This document shows positions 33,587-43,231 of a stretch of DNA of 64,000 bases, piece after piece; position 1 is the stretch's first letter, and each line of letters starts with the position of its first letter. The notes beneath the pieces were generated by a model. That model saw only the letters and a program-made list of their open reading frames with translations. It was not told the origin of the DNA and searched no databases. Source of the stretch: DATGPD01 sp031423015 (GTDB taxonomy: Bacteria; Planctomycetota; UBA1135; UBA2386); contig JANPER010000055.1 in NCBI GenBank assembly GCA_031423015.1, positions 10,011 to 74,010 on the forward strand. Direction: 5' to 3'. Both the position numbers and the translations under genes were made by a program.

Positions 33587-35167
33587 GTGCTGTGGGGAAC
33601 CTGGTGGTTCTTCGGCATCGAACCGCCGGTGGCCGCCAACACGCTGTCGCTGCTGTGTGGGCTCGCGACCTTGGTTCTCGGCTATCGCATGTTGCAACGC
33701 ATCGCGCTGCCGCAAGGGCTCGAGCGAGTGCGGGGCCTATTGACCGGCTTGGTGCTGAGCTCGGTCGCCACGCAACGCCTTTTCCTCACGTGGCTCAGCT
33801 CTGGGCTGGAGACCGGTCTGTTCGTGCTGTGTCTCACTTGGTGGGTCGCCGAGGCCGCGCGCGCGGCCGCGCTGCGGGATCCATGGTGGCCAGCACGCCT
33901 GTCGGCGAGCGCCGTGCTCACGGCGCTTACCCGACCGGATGGCCTGCTCTTGTGGGCAGCGACGTTCCTCCTGGCGTGGAACGCGCGGGCATGGCGCCCG
34001 CGTGACCTGGCGCAATGGTTGCTGCTGCTCGCGGTGCCGGCGCACGTCCTATGGCGGCTCGCCACTTACGGAGAGTGGTTACCGAACACCTACTACGCCA
34101 AACACGTCGCCGCGTGGCCAGAGAGCGGCGCGCGCTACTTGGCCTGCTTCGTCATCGAGAATGGCACTTGGGCTTGGTTGCTGCTCGCTGGCGCTGTCGC
34201 CGCACGGCGAGCGTTTCGTACCCGAACGCACGCTTGGTCAGACGCCAGCCGCGGCCTGATCGTCGTCGGCACGCTGCTGGCTCATGTTGCGTACTACACG
34301 CTGATCATCGGCGGCGATCACTTCGAGTACCGCGTCTTCGCGCACTTCGCGCTGCTCCTGCCCATCGCGACCGTGTGGCTCGCGGCGCGCCTGGCGTCCC
34401 GGCTTGTCGTCGTGCTGCCGGTGACCGTGCTCTGCTTGGCCGCGCCGCACCCCATCGCGTGGCTGCACTACGTGCGCGCTGAGCCCCTCGCGCCGTGCGT
34501 ACCCAGCGCGTTCAGACCAGTGATGGCCGCGTTCGACACCTGGCAGACGTGGCTAACCCAACGCTCGGTGTGCGAGCGACATTCGATCCATCGCGAATTC
34601 TGCGCCCGGAGCTCCCGGTTGCTGCCCAAACGCGAAGCGGGCCAAGCGATCTCGTTCGACGATCGCCCGGTGCTACTGGGTTTCTCGGTGGGCATCATCA
34701 GCTGGGCATTGCCCAACGTGGCGATCATCGATGTCTTGGGGCTGAACGACTGGGTGGCGGCGCGCACACCCATGAACCGCCCAGCCGGACTCACCGACGC
34801 CCTGCCCAAACTGTTCCGGCACTTCGACCTCGACAACGACGGCCGTCTGCCAAAGAGCGAGGTACTCATTGCGCTGGCAAGCTTGCCGCCGGAACAAGCG
34901 GCAGGTGCCGCGCGCTTGCTGGAGCGCGACTATGACTTTGACCTCGACGGCGTGGTCACCCGCGAGGAGGTCGAACACTACGCCATCTTTTATCAAGAGC
35001 GTCATATGGCGCACGACCGCATGGCACCCGACGACTACATCGTCGGCTTCCGGCCCAACGTGAGAGTCGTTGAGCAACGCGTCATCGTCACACCGCGCGA
35101 TCCACCGCTCACTGATGCGGACATCGTCCGGCATGAGACTGCTTTCCGCGCGCGGCTAAGGCACTAG
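33587..35167 (+). CDS. GT-C membrane glycosyltransferase, main part, with C-terminal EF-hands
   Basis: This is the continuation of the preceding piece in the same frame; the GTG at 33587 is only the first available start. The 526 residues contain about eight hydrophobic segments (ANTLSLLCGLATLVLGYRML and onwards), then after about residue 400 a soluble tail with two EF-hand calcium loops: FDLDNDGRLPKSE and YDFDLDGVVTREE. Fusion of EF-hands to such a transporter-like glycosyltransferase is unusual. It lies on the opposite strand to its neighbours. If the TAG is not read through the protein lacks its catalytic loop. Confidence 0.65.
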   Translation: MLWGTWWFFGIEPPVAANTLSLLCGLATLVLGYRMLQRIALPQGLERVRGLLTGLVLSSVATQRLFLTWLSSGLETGLFVLCLTWWVAEAARAAALRDPWWPARLSASAVLTALTRPDGLLLWAATFLLAWNARAWRPRDLAQWLLLLAVPAHVLWRLATYGEWLPNTYYAKHVAAWPESGARYLACFVIENGTWAWLLLAGAVAARRAFRTRTHAWSDASRGLIVVGTLLAHVAYYTLIIGGDHFEYRVFAHFALLLPIATVWLAARLASRLVVVLPVTVLCLAAPHPIAWLHYVRAEPLAPCVPSAFRPVMAAFDTWQTWLTQRSVCERHSIHREFCARSSRLLPKREAGQAISFDDRPVLLGFSVGIISWALPNVAIIDVLGLNDWVAARTPMNRPAGLTDALPKLFRHFDLDNDGRLPKSEVLIALASLPPEQAAGAARLLERDYDFDLDGVVTREEVEHYAIFYQERHMAHDRMAPDDYIVGFRPNVRVVEQRVIVTPRDPPLTDADIVRHETAFRARLRH

Positions 35168-35174
35168 CGCTAGC

Positions 35175-37277
35175 TCACCTCGTCTCCACCGTCGCGCGCT
35201 GTTCGCGCGGCAGCAGGCGCATGCGCCATAGCCCGCGGCCTTGCGTCGCCGCCAACACGCGCGCGTTCGCGCGATCCACGATCAAGTCGATGACCGGCGT
35301 GTTGGGCAACCCCGGCGCGTAGCTCTCCCAGCGCAGACCCTCGGTCGTGGAACGAAACACACCGCGGTCGGTGCCGACGTAGAGCATCACCGGGTCGCCT
35401 TGCGACGCGTCGACCGCGATGGTGTTGGCCGGCACGTCCGGCAGGTCGCCATCGAGGTCTTGCCACGCCGCGCCCGCGTTGCGCGTGCCGCGCACCTGCA
35501 CGGCGCCGAACGCGCTCGCCACCACCCACGCGCGCGCCGGGTCGGTGGGATGCACGCGAATCGAACGCATGGTGCGCGGCCAACCAGCGAGGCCGCTGAG
35601 CACCAGCGTCCAGTTGCCGCCGCCGTTGCGCGTCACCTGCACGCGCCCGTCGTTGGTGGCGACGTAGATGGTGTTCTGATCGCTCGGCGCGAACGCGAGC
35701 GCGCGGATCGCCGCGATGCCGCCGGCCGTCAGATCGGGGCTGATCGCCGCCCACGACGAGGCGCCGTCGCTCGAACGGAACACGCGCTCGGTGCCGTAGA
35801 TCATCAGCAGCGGGTTCAGCGGATGGATCTCGTACGGCGGCAGGAAGCAGTTGCGGCCGCTGAGGCCCGAACCAACGGAGTTGAACCCCCCGCCGCTGAC
35901 CGAACGGAACAGCAGGCCGGTGCCTTGAGACTCGGCGAACACGCGCGTGCCGGTGGGGTCGATGCCGGTGTAGCCGCCATCGCCGCCGAGCACGCTCGTC
36001 CAGTTGCTCCCCGAGGTGCGCCGGTTGGTGCCGTTGTCCTGCGTGCCGCCGAGGATGTCGTCGGCGTTGTTCGGGTGCACCGACAGCCCGGCGTAGAACT
36101 GCACGAGCCCGAGGTTGTTGTTCAACGGCTGCCACGACGAACCGAGGTCGGTGCTGCGATGCAAGCCGCCGTCGCCGCCGCACAGCAGGCGGCCCTGCGC
36201 ATCGAACTCCAGCGCGTGCAAGTCGACGTGCGGCGGCGTGACCGTGGCCCACGTGCTGCCGGCGTTGCTGCTACGGCGCAGGTTGAAGCCGCCGATCAAC
36301 ACCGAGTCGGCGCTGCTCGGCGCGACCGCCGAAGTGCACAGGTACCAACCGTAGGTCGCGTGCGTGCTGCCGACGCTGCTGAGGCTGCTCCAGGTGCTGC
36401 CCGCGTTGTCGGAGCGATAGACCCCGAGCGTCGAGGCGCCACCGCCGGCGGCGTCGCTGGGATTCACCAGCGCGGCGAACACGCGGCTGGCCTGCGAGGG
36501 TGCCACCGACAAGCAGATGCGCCCCATGCCGCTCGGCAGACCACCCGTCAGCTTGGTCCACGTCGCGCCCGCGTCGCTCGACTTGTACACGCCGTTCTGC
36601 GCGTGGCCGAAGATGTCACCGATCGCGGCATACACCACGCTGGCGTTGCTCGGATCGAGCGCCACGTCGGTGCAGTCGCGCGCCGGCAGGTTGTTGGTGA
36701 GGTGCTGCCACGACGCGCCGCCGTCGGTCGACTTGAACAGGCCGAACGGGCCGTTGCGCTGCGGATGCTCGCGCGCCGCGGCGCGCGCCGGAAAGCCGCC
36801 GGCAGGCGTCACGCCGACGTAGAGCTCGTTCGGCGCACTCGCCGGAATGCGGATGCGGCTGATGCAGCGACCGGCGAACACACTCTCGCCGAGGATCTGC
36901 CAGCTGGCGCCCGCGTCGCGCGAGCGCGCGATGCCAAAGCCGTGCCGACTGTGGTTGGCGTAGTTGGCTTCACCCATGCCGGCATACACCACCGCGTCGT
37001 TGCCCGGCTCGAGGGCCAACGCACCGATCGCGGTCGAAGGCAGCGAGTCGCCCAGAGCCAGCCACGCGGTGCCGCCGTTGTCGGTGCGCCACACGCCCCC
37101 GTCGGCGCCGCCGACGTAGTAGCGATTTGCGTTCGTCGGGCTGCACGCCACCGCGGCGACGCGGCCGGTGTAGGGCCCAGACGTGATGGGCGCCGGGCCG
37201 AGCGAGGTCCAGCGGTCTTGCGCCGACAAGCTGGTGGCGAACGCGAGCGCCGCCGTCATGTATGCGAGCGGCTTCAT
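35175..37277 (-). CDS. Secreted sortilin/BNR-repeat beta-propeller protein
   Basis: The 700-residue protein has a signal peptide (AYMTAALAFATSLSAQ). Many Asp-box (SxDxGxxW) repeats follow, for example VWRTDNGGTAWLALG, IARSRDAGASWQ, FKSTDGGASWQHL, YKSSDAGATWTKL, YRSDNAGSTWSSL and VFRSTTEGLRWE. This predicts one or two beta-propellers of the sortilin/VPS10 or BNR type in the cell exterior. It could bind a ligand or cleave a glycan; no catalytic motif stands out. The start overlaps the upstream lipoprotein stop (ATGA). Confidence 0.8.
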   Translation of the reverse strand: MKPLAYMTAALAFATSLSAQDRWTSLGPAPITSGPYTGRVAAVACSPTNANRYYVGGADGGVWRTDNGGTAWLALGDSLPSTAIGALALEPGNDAVVYAGMGEANYANHSRHGFGIARSRDAGASWQILGESVFAGRCISRIRIPASAPNELYVGVTPAGGFPARAAAREHPQRNGPFGLFKSTDGGASWQHLTNNLPARDCTDVALDPSNASVVYAAIGDIFGHAQNGVYKSSDAGATWTKLTGGLPSGMGRICLSVAPSQASRVFAALVNPSDAAGGGASTLGVYRSDNAGSTWSSLSSVGSTHATYGWYLCTSAVAPSSADSVLIGGFNLRRSSNAGSTWATVTPPHVDLHALEFDAQGRLLCGGDGGLHRSTDLGSSWQPLNNNLGLVQFYAGLSVHPNNADDILGGTQDNGTNRRTSGSNWTSVLGGDGGYTGIDPTGTRVFAESQGTGLLFRSVSGGGFNSVGSGLSGRNCFLPPYEIHPLNPLLMIYGTERVFRSSDGASSWAAISPDLTAGGIAAIRALAFAPSDQNTIYVATNDGRVQVTRNGGGNWTLVLSGLAGWPRTMRSIRVHPTDPARAWVVASAFGAVQVRGTRNAGAAWQDLDGDLPDVPANTIAVDASQGDPVMLYVGTDRGVFRSTTEGLRWESYAPGLPNTPVIDLIVDRANARVLAATQGRGLWRMRLLPREQRATVETR

Positions 37278-38017
37278 CGCTTGCCTCCGAGCGCGAAGGT
37301 GAGCGTGGTCAGCGCCGCCGTGCGCGTGCCGTCGAGCCCACCCACCTCGACGCGCGCCGTCAGCGCGTAGCTGCCATCGCCCTGCAGGCGCAGCATCGCG
37401 ACGCCGGTGTCGCCGGTGCGCGTCGTGGTGCGAGTGAGCAAGGCGCCACCGAGCGCGCGATGTTCCACCTCGATCGCCACGTCTTTGACCGCGCCGAGGT
37501 CGACCGCGAGCTTGACGGGCAAGTCATCGCCCGCGTGCAACGTGGTCGGATCGAGCAACGGCGTCAACTCCGCGAGCAGGCCGATGCGCGCGGCAACCGC
37601 TGGCGTAGGCTGCGGCGAACCATCCGTGGCGCGCATCGCGACGATCGCCTTGACGTGCTGCGCCGGTGTTGAACCCTCGGCAGCGATGCTCAGGCCGAGC
37701 AACGCGTCATACGACATCGGCGCCAGGAGGTCGAAGCCGACGGCGCCGTCGCGCAGCGTCGGCAGCACGCTGCGCTGTTCCCCCCCGACGCGAAGCACGC
37801 TGGGATCGAAGGACACTGGCACGGCTTGCAAGGTCGCCCCATCCAACCCCTGTCGCAACGTCACCCGCCACCCCTCGACGCCTCGTGCCACGACGGGATC
37901 GATGATCACAGCCCGTATTGCTTCGCTGGCACGCGCCGCAGACAGGGGAAGGGAGCGGTGTTCACCACACCCGCACAGAAGCAGACCCACGACCGCAGCG
38001 AGTTTTGATCGACGCAT
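37274..38017 (-). CDS. Lipoprotein of unknown function
   Basis: The 247-residue protein has a lipobox (VGLLLCGCGEHRS) and a beta-rich mature part without a family I recognise (VTLRQGLDGATLQAVPVSFD, DLPVKLAVDLGAVKDVAIEVEH). The final 60 residues resemble an Ig-like strand pattern. It is translated together with the propeller gene and may present or partner it at the cell surface. Confidence 0.6.
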   Translation of the reverse strand: MRRSKLAAVVGLLLCGCGEHRSLPLSAARASEAIRAVIIDPVVARGVEGWRVTLRQGLDGATLQAVPVSFDPSVLRVGGEQRSVLPTLRDGAVGFDLLAPMSYDALLGLSIAAEGSTPAQHVKAIVAMRATDGSPQPTPAVAARIGLLAELTPLLDPTTLHAGDDLPVKLAVDLGAVKDVAIEVEHRALGGALLTRTTTRTGDTGVAMLRLQGDGSYALTARVEVGGLDGTRTAALTTLTFALGGKR

Positions 38018-38086
38018 AGGCCCGCGAATGTAGCGCGCCTGCCGCGTGGCGTGTCGGCAGTTGCACGTGCTCGGGTCAACGCCGCG

Positions 38087-39352
38087 CTACAAGAACAGCC
38101 CCAGCGCTGGCTGTCGGGCGTAACCCTCGGTGAACACCGGCTCGGCTTCCACCTCGAAATGACGCGCCAGCATCTCTTCGTATACGGTGCGGAAGTCGAC
38201 CGCGAGCGGCAGGCTGTCGGCGCGCACGTGCGCCTCGGTGAGGTCGGGCCCATACATGCCGCCGCGGATCGCGCCGCCGACGAGGATCATCAGACCGGCA
38301 TCGCCGTGATCCGTGCCGCTGCCGTTCTCGCGGTTGCGGCGGCCGAACTCGGAGAGCAGCACGATCGCCGCTCGGTTCCATACACCTATCTGCTGCAACT
38401 CCGTGACGTACGGATCGAGCGCGGCGTCGATGATGCGCAGCGACGTGGCGTGGCGACCCTCGATGGTGCCTTGTTGGTAGTGCGTATCGAAACTCTGCGC
38501 GTTGCCGGCCAGCGCGTAGAAGACCTTCACGGCCTCCTCCCGGCGCAGCAACAGCGCGGACTGGCTCAGCACGAAGCCGAGGTCGCTGCCGGGATACACC
38601 GGCCGAACGGGTGGCGGAGGTGGAGTCAGCCCGCGCGCACGGCGCTGCTGCTCATACATCGCCAACTGCGCCAGGCGCGCGCGCTCGACGTACGCTTCCG
38701 CCTTCGCCGCGCTCGCGATGCGCTCGGCCAGCTGATGACGCAAGCGATCATTCGCCGGATAGCGGATATCGCCGTTGAACTCGTAGGGGTTGCGCGAACC
38801 TCCAGCCAGGGGAGTGAGGGTGAAGGTCGACGGCGTCGTACCCCCTGAGAAATCGAGCAGGCCTCCCAACCCGAGCGCCACGACCGAGATTGGATCCGGC
38901 GCATAGATGTCCTTGTAGCGCGCGATCCAGCCGCTATCCGGCGGAAGGTCGGCGCGATAGCCGCGACTCCAGACGGCCTGGCTGAGGAAGTGACTCTGAT
39001 TCGGATTGGGGTAGCCCACGAGGCGCACGAACGCCACCGAGCCCTCGCGATACAGCCGGGCCAGGGTGCGCAGCGACGGATGCAGCACGTAGTCGCTGGT
39101 GGGGTAAGGACCGGAGTCCAGGCTCAGGCCGGCGCCAGGCGCGATCTTCAGCGTGGGACGCTGATTGCCGTAAGCCTGCAGCCGGGTTGGAATCAGCGTG
39201 TTGAGCGCGTCATTGCCGCCGAGCATGTTCAGGAACGTGGTGAACTTGTCATTCACGACCGCGGGCTTTGCAGCGAGCAAGCGTGGCGCCGCCAGCGACG
39301 CGGCACCCGCCGACAGGAAAGCACGACGACTGCAGTTGATCGGTGAGTTCAT
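38087..39352 (-). CDS. DUF1501 protein (Tat-exported, sulfatase-like)
   Basis: The 421-residue protein starts with SRRAFLSAGAASLAAPRLLAA, a twin-arginine signal. LNMLGGNDALNTLIP, NQSHFLSQAVW, FDTHYQQG and LLSEFGRRNRENGSGTDHGDAGLMILVGG are diagnostic of DUF1501, a relative of the alkaline phosphatase/sulfatase superfamily. The true function is unknown. The ATG at 39352 overlaps the DUF1800 stop (ATGA). DUF1800 and DUF1501 genes are nearly always paired in planctomycetes. Confidence 0.9.
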   Translation of the reverse strand: MNSPINCSRRAFLSAGAASLAAPRLLAAKPAVVNDKFTTFLNMLGGNDALNTLIPTRLQAYGNQRPTLKIAPGAGLSLDSGPYPTSDYVLHPSLRTLARLYREGSVAFVRLVGYPNPNQSHFLSQAVWSRGYRADLPPDSGWIARYKDIYAPDPISVVALGLGGLLDFSGGTTPSTFTLTPLAGGSRNPYEFNGDIRYPANDRLRHQLAERIASAAKAEAYVERARLAQLAMYEQQRRARGLTPPPPPVRPVYPGSDLGFVLSQSALLLRREEAVKVFYALAGNAQSFDTHYQQGTIEGRHATSLRIIDAALDPYVTELQQIGVWNRAAIVLLSEFGRRNRENGSGTDHGDAGLMILVGGAIRGGMYGPDLTEAHVRADSLPLAVDFRTVYEEMLARHFEVEAEPVFTEGYARQPALGLFL

Positions 39353-40854
39353 CGCAGGAGGTAGGAAGGGTGTTGGGTCAGGATGAACAACAGGCCGCGT
39401 ACGCGCTCGGAGATGTGCTCCGGGTTGGTGCCATCGAACGGTGCGTGGGCGAGCACCAACTCGGTGCCGGCTTCGGTCGCCCTCGTGTCGAGATACTCCT
39501 GGTAGGTGACGACTTCCTCCAGCGTGAGTTGCAAGCCCAGGCGCTCGGCAAGCGCGCTGACCACGGCCAGCGTGGTCCGTCCGGTCGGTGGCGGCAGGAG
39601 GTTTTCGAAGGGCGTTCCCAGGCGCAGCTGATCGTCGCGGTTCATCGCCACCGCGTGCGCGAGATGACTGCGCAGGGTCATGCTCTGCGCCGTCAGCCAC
39701 GCCTCATCATCGGGCCAACCGCCGACGTTGGGTGGGTCGCACAGTCGCTGCCCCTGACTCGTGAGCAGAAAGTCGGCGACTGCGTTCGGGAACGCCAAGC
39801 CAGTTGCCCGCAGCAAGCCGATCGCTGCCTCGACCGGCGACTTCACGTGCGACCGCCGCGACGCGGGCGCGAAGAACGCGCGCGAACGCAGGATGGTGCG
39901 CAGCACCGGCTTCAGCTCGTAGTTGCCAGCGCGCAGCAGTGCCGCCAGCTGCGCCACGACCTCGGCCGGCGCGGGCGCGTAGCAGAAGTGCTCGAACAAA
40001 CCGCGGCAGATGAACTCGGCCACCGGTCGCTTCGCCAAGGTCAGGTCGAGAACCTCACGGAACCCGAAGATGCCAGTCTCGCCGAAGATCGTCTTGGCCG
40101 TGGTGTCGGCGCGCGTGATGTCGAACAGCACGGCGTCGACGCCGGTCTGCCGGTCGCGCACCAGGCGATAGCCGGTGAACGCGCGCGCCGTTTCGCGGAT
40201 GTCGGCCGCGGTGTAGCCGTTGTCGACGCCGAGGGCGAACAGCTCGTAGAACTCGCGCGCCAGGTTCTCGTTCGGCTGCTCCTTCGTGCTGTCGACGGCG
40301 TTGAGCCACACCAACATCGCGGGGTCGGTGAGCATCTCGTACAGCAGATCGCGGAGGTTGCCGGTGCCGAGCCGGCGCAAGGTCTGTACCTGCTCGCGCA
40401 TGAAGTGCATCGAGCCGACGCTGAACCCCACGAACGACGTCGCGAAGTGGTCGTGCCAGTAGAACGCCATGCAGTCGCGGAACGGCGCGCGCGAGCGCTG
40501 CATCAGCTCCATCCACCACAACACCAATTCGCGCCCGGTCGGATGGTCGGGGTAGGCGATGCCGCGCACCGCGGCGGCCTCGATGTCGGGCTCGGCGATC
40601 GAGATCAGGAGTTCGCTGACGAACCCCTCGACACCACTTTGCACGAGCGCCCCGCGGCCCACCGGCGTCGTGCCCCACTGCGTGCGGCGCATGAGATGCG
40701 CGAGCTGATCCTGGTCGACGGGCTCAGTTTGCGGGTCGAGCGACAACTCAGCCGGCTGATAGATCGGGTCCGGCGCCGCCCGGCTACCGCCGCCGCCACA
40801 GGCCGCGACACCCAGGGCAAGGAACGGCAAAGACCACGCGATGTGCGAGCGCAT
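39349..40854 (-). CDS. DUF1800 lipoprotein
   Basis: The 501-residue protein has a lipobox (LALGVAACGGGG) and the DUF1800 motifs: LMRRTQWGTTPV, CMAFYWHDHFATSF, NENLAREFYELFALGVDNGYTA and FTGY, then CDPPNVGGWPDDEAWLT. The function of this family is unknown; it is paired with DUF1501 genes and is exported here as a lipoprotein. It is the first gene of a four-gene coupled run (DUF1800, DUF1501, lipoprotein, propeller). Confidence 0.9.
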   Translation of the reverse strand: MRSHIAWSLPFLALGVAACGGGGSRAAPDPIYQPAELSLDPQTEPVDQDQLAHLMRRTQWGTTPVGRGALVQSGVEGFVSELLISIAEPDIEAAAVRGIAYPDHPTGRELVLWWMELMQRSRAPFRDCMAFYWHDHFATSFVGFSVGSMHFMREQVQTLRRLGTGNLRDLLYEMLTDPAMLVWLNAVDSTKEQPNENLAREFYELFALGVDNGYTAADIRETARAFTGYRLVRDRQTGVDAVLFDITRADTTAKTIFGETGIFGFREVLDLTLAKRPVAEFICRGLFEHFCYAPAPAEVVAQLAALLRAGNYELKPVLRTILRSRAFFAPASRRSHVKSPVEAAIGLLRATGLAFPNAVADFLLTSQGQRLCDPPNVGGWPDDEAWLTAQSMTLRSHLAHAVAMNRDDQLRLGTPFENLLPPPTGRTTLAVVSALAERLGLQLTLEEVVTYQEYLDTRATEAGTELVLAHAPFDGTNPEHISERVRGLLFILTQHPSYLLR

Positions 40855-40948
40855 GCTTCGATCACCATGTCACCAGAGCGCCCCGCGGGGACGGGCGCGA
40901 GCGCTCGGGACTAGGTAGTCGCGCGGTTGGGAGCGGTCACAGTTTTTG

Positions 40949-40962
40949 GTAACCGTTCATGG
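40949..40962 (-). repeat. Motif CCATGAACGGTTAC, copy 2
   Basis: This second copy lies 34 nt beyond the stop codon of the BatA-VWA gene, the same distance as copy 1 beyond the second VWA gene. Counting the shared flank, the two copies agree as GACCC(A)TGAACGGTTAC with one inserted base. Confidence 0.4.
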
Positions 40963-40996
40963 GTCGTGGTCGGCCCGCTCCCGCTCCCGACAGCGG

Positions 40997-43231
40997 TCAG
41001 CGCGACACGCGCCAAGCGAGCAGGCTCTCGACCAGCAGCGCGAGCAGCAGGGCGATGGCCAGCGTGCGCGCCAAGTCAGCGCCGGACGCGGCGTTGCTGC
41101 CCCCAGTCGCGGCGCCGTCTTCCATCACCACGCGCTCCACAACCTCGGCTGGATACATGCTCTGGAACGAGCTGCGGGTCAACCGCAGCAGCTCGCCCTC
41201 GCGCAGGGGTGCGTTGCGCGCCAGCAGGCGGGCCTCGCGTTCGCCGACGTGGCGCACAAGTGCCAGCTCGAACAGGCCAAAGCCGCGCAACTCGGCCATC
41301 GGCACCGCCAGGTCCAACCGGTCCTTGTCGTCACCCTCGGTGGGCGCGGTGGCGGTGAACGTGCGCTCCTCGGCCGCGTCCTGTTGGCAGCGCGCGGTCA
41401 CGTCGGGGCGGAACGTGCCGCTGTCGAGCACGCTCCGGTAGGTGTCGCGCGTACCGAGATTGCGCTGCACGTCGTTCTGTGCGCGCGCGGTCCAGGCGCA
41501 AATCTCTTGGCACAGCGGCGGAAACAACTCGCTGCTCGGCAGGCTGCTCCAGAAGTCATCCGCGGTGGTGCCGATGACCACGACACGGCCATGCCCTGCC
41601 TTGCCAGCCTCGCGCGCCACGATCAGCGCCGGCCCGCGCGCGTCGCCGACGCGCACCAGCGGCCGCAACGGCACGCCGGAGTCTTCGAGGCTCGGGTGGT
41701 AGCGCCCGATCAGCACGCTGGCGAACAGCCCCTTGAAGCCCTCGGCTTCGCGCGCCACCAGCGGGTGCTCTTCTTCCACCAAGAACGCCGGCCGCGGTGC
41801 CTGGACGTCGCCGAGCACGTCGCCGAGCGCCAGCGGCAGCAGGCCATCGGCGCCGGTGCCGAGCACCTCGGCGTAGCGGCGCGGATCGACTTGATTGCCG
41901 GTGAAGATCACCAAGCCGCCGCCCGCGGCAACGAAACGCTGGAGCTTGTCGGCGGCGGCGGGTGCCGGCGCGGCGACGTTGCACAGCCACACGATGTCGT
42001 AGTTTTCGAGCGCCTCGGTATCGAGGGCCTGATCGGGCACGACGATGGGATCGACGCCGGTCACGACTTCGAGGTCGGGATCGAGAGCGATCGCCAAGAA
42101 ATACGTCTCGGCCTCTTCGGCGCGATGACCGGCATCGCCGTCGACCAACAAGCATCGGATCGCCGGCCGAACCGCGAGTGCGAGGGCGCGCGAGTCGTCG
42201 GCGGCGAACGCGTCGCGACCGAGGGTCGCGGTGACCCCCTGCTCGACGACGTCTTGTAGGTCGTCGCGGAAGGTGTGCTGCACGGTGAGCGTCGACATCG
42301 CGCCGGGTCCGATCGGCTCCACCGGCAGCGCGCGCTGCGTTGCCTGCTCGCCACGGCCGACGCGTACCGTGACCTCGCTCGGCTGGCTGGCCGACAGACC
42401 GCGATTGGCGATGTCGATCTCGAGGCTGGTGGGTACGCCGGCGACCACCACGCGGTCCTTGAGACGCACAGCGGCGACTGCGAGGTTCTCGGCATCGCGA
42501 CTGCCGAGCGCGACGACGCGCAGGGCTTCTTTCTCCTTGTCGAGCTGGCGCAAAACGGCGAGCAGGTCGCCGCGCGCCTTGCCGTCGTCGCCCAACCAAT
42601 CGACCTGGCGCAGATCGGTGAACACCGTGATCTGCGCGCGGCTGCAATCGGGCGTGTCGGCCATCAACTTGCGGGCCTGCACCAGCGTCGCGGCGAGGTC
42701 ACCGCTGCTGTCGCTCGCCTGCGTGAGCGCCCCGAGCGCCTCGCGCACGCGGGCCTGAATCTGCGCGCTGACGCGCTGCGACGCCAGCAACGGCTTGTGG
42801 GGCGCACTGGTGGTGAGCAGCGACAACACGTCCCCTGGTTTGCGGTCGGCGAGCGTGCTGGCGAGCGCCATCACCGCGTCGCGCGCTTCGGCAAACGCGT
42901 CGCGGGCGCCGGCACGCTGTGACATCGACAGAGAATCGTCGAGGCACACGAGGTGGTGCGTGCGCGCGCTGCCGAACACGTTGCCGGTGAGCAGCGGTCG
43001 ACAGACCAGCAGCACCAAGAACATCACGGCGAGCGCGCGCAACAGGAGCAGCAGCCACTCCTGCATCTGCAACCGCCGCCGATTGCGCTTGAGCGCCGCC
43101 AGCAGGAACTCCATCGCCGCCCACTTCACGCGCTGGAAGCGGCGGCGGTTGAGCAGGTGGATGATGATCGGCACCGCCACCAGCGTCAGCAGCCACAGCA
43201 GCGCGGGGTTGAGGAAGGCGAAGGCCAGCAC
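40997..43231 (-). CDS. BatA/VWA membrane protein
   Basis: The 744-residue protein begins with the BatA N-terminal motif FLNPALLWLLTLVAVPIIIH followed by LLNRRRFQRVKWAAMEFLLA. A second membrane helix follows (WLLLLLRALAVMFLVLLVCRP), then a VWA domain with CLDDSLSMSQ. Later a flavodoxin-like/GATase-like region carries LLVDGDAGHRAEEAETYFLA, and a last membrane segment LAIALLLALLVESLLAW. In aerotolerance-type operons this gene sits between a MoxR/DUF58 pair and another VWA gene; here the next gene downstream is unrelated. Confidence 0.8.
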   Translation of the reverse strand: MLAFAFLNPALLWLLTLVAVPIIIHLLNRRRFQRVKWAAMEFLLAALKRNRRRLQMQEWLLLLLRALAVMFLVLLVCRPLLTGNVFGSARTHHLVCLDDSLSMSQRAGARDAFAEARDAVMALASTLADRKPGDVLSLLTTSAPHKPLLASQRVSAQIQARVREALGALTQASDSSGDLAATLVQARKLMADTPDCSRAQITVFTDLRQVDWLGDDGKARGDLLAVLRQLDKEKEALRVVALGSRDAENLAVAAVRLKDRVVVAGVPTSLEIDIANRGLSASQPSEVTVRVGRGEQATQRALPVEPIGPGAMSTLTVQHTFRDDLQDVVEQGVTATLGRDAFAADDSRALALAVRPAIRCLLVDGDAGHRAEEAETYFLAIALDPDLEVVTGVDPIVVPDQALDTEALENYDIVWLCNVAAPAPAAADKLQRFVAAGGGLVIFTGNQVDPRRYAEVLGTGADGLLPLALGDVLGDVQAPRPAFLVEEEHPLVAREAEGFKGLFASVLIGRYHPSLEDSGVPLRPLVRVGDARGPALIVAREAGKAGHGRVVVIGTTADDFWSSLPSSELFPPLCQEICAWTARAQNDVQRNLGTRDTYRSVLDSGTFRPDVTARCQQDAAEERTFTATAPTEGDDKDRLDLAVPMAELRGFGLFELALVRHVGEREARLLARNAPLREGELLRLTRSSFQSMYPAEVVERVVMEDGAATGGSNAASGADLARTLAIALLLALLVESLLAWRVSR

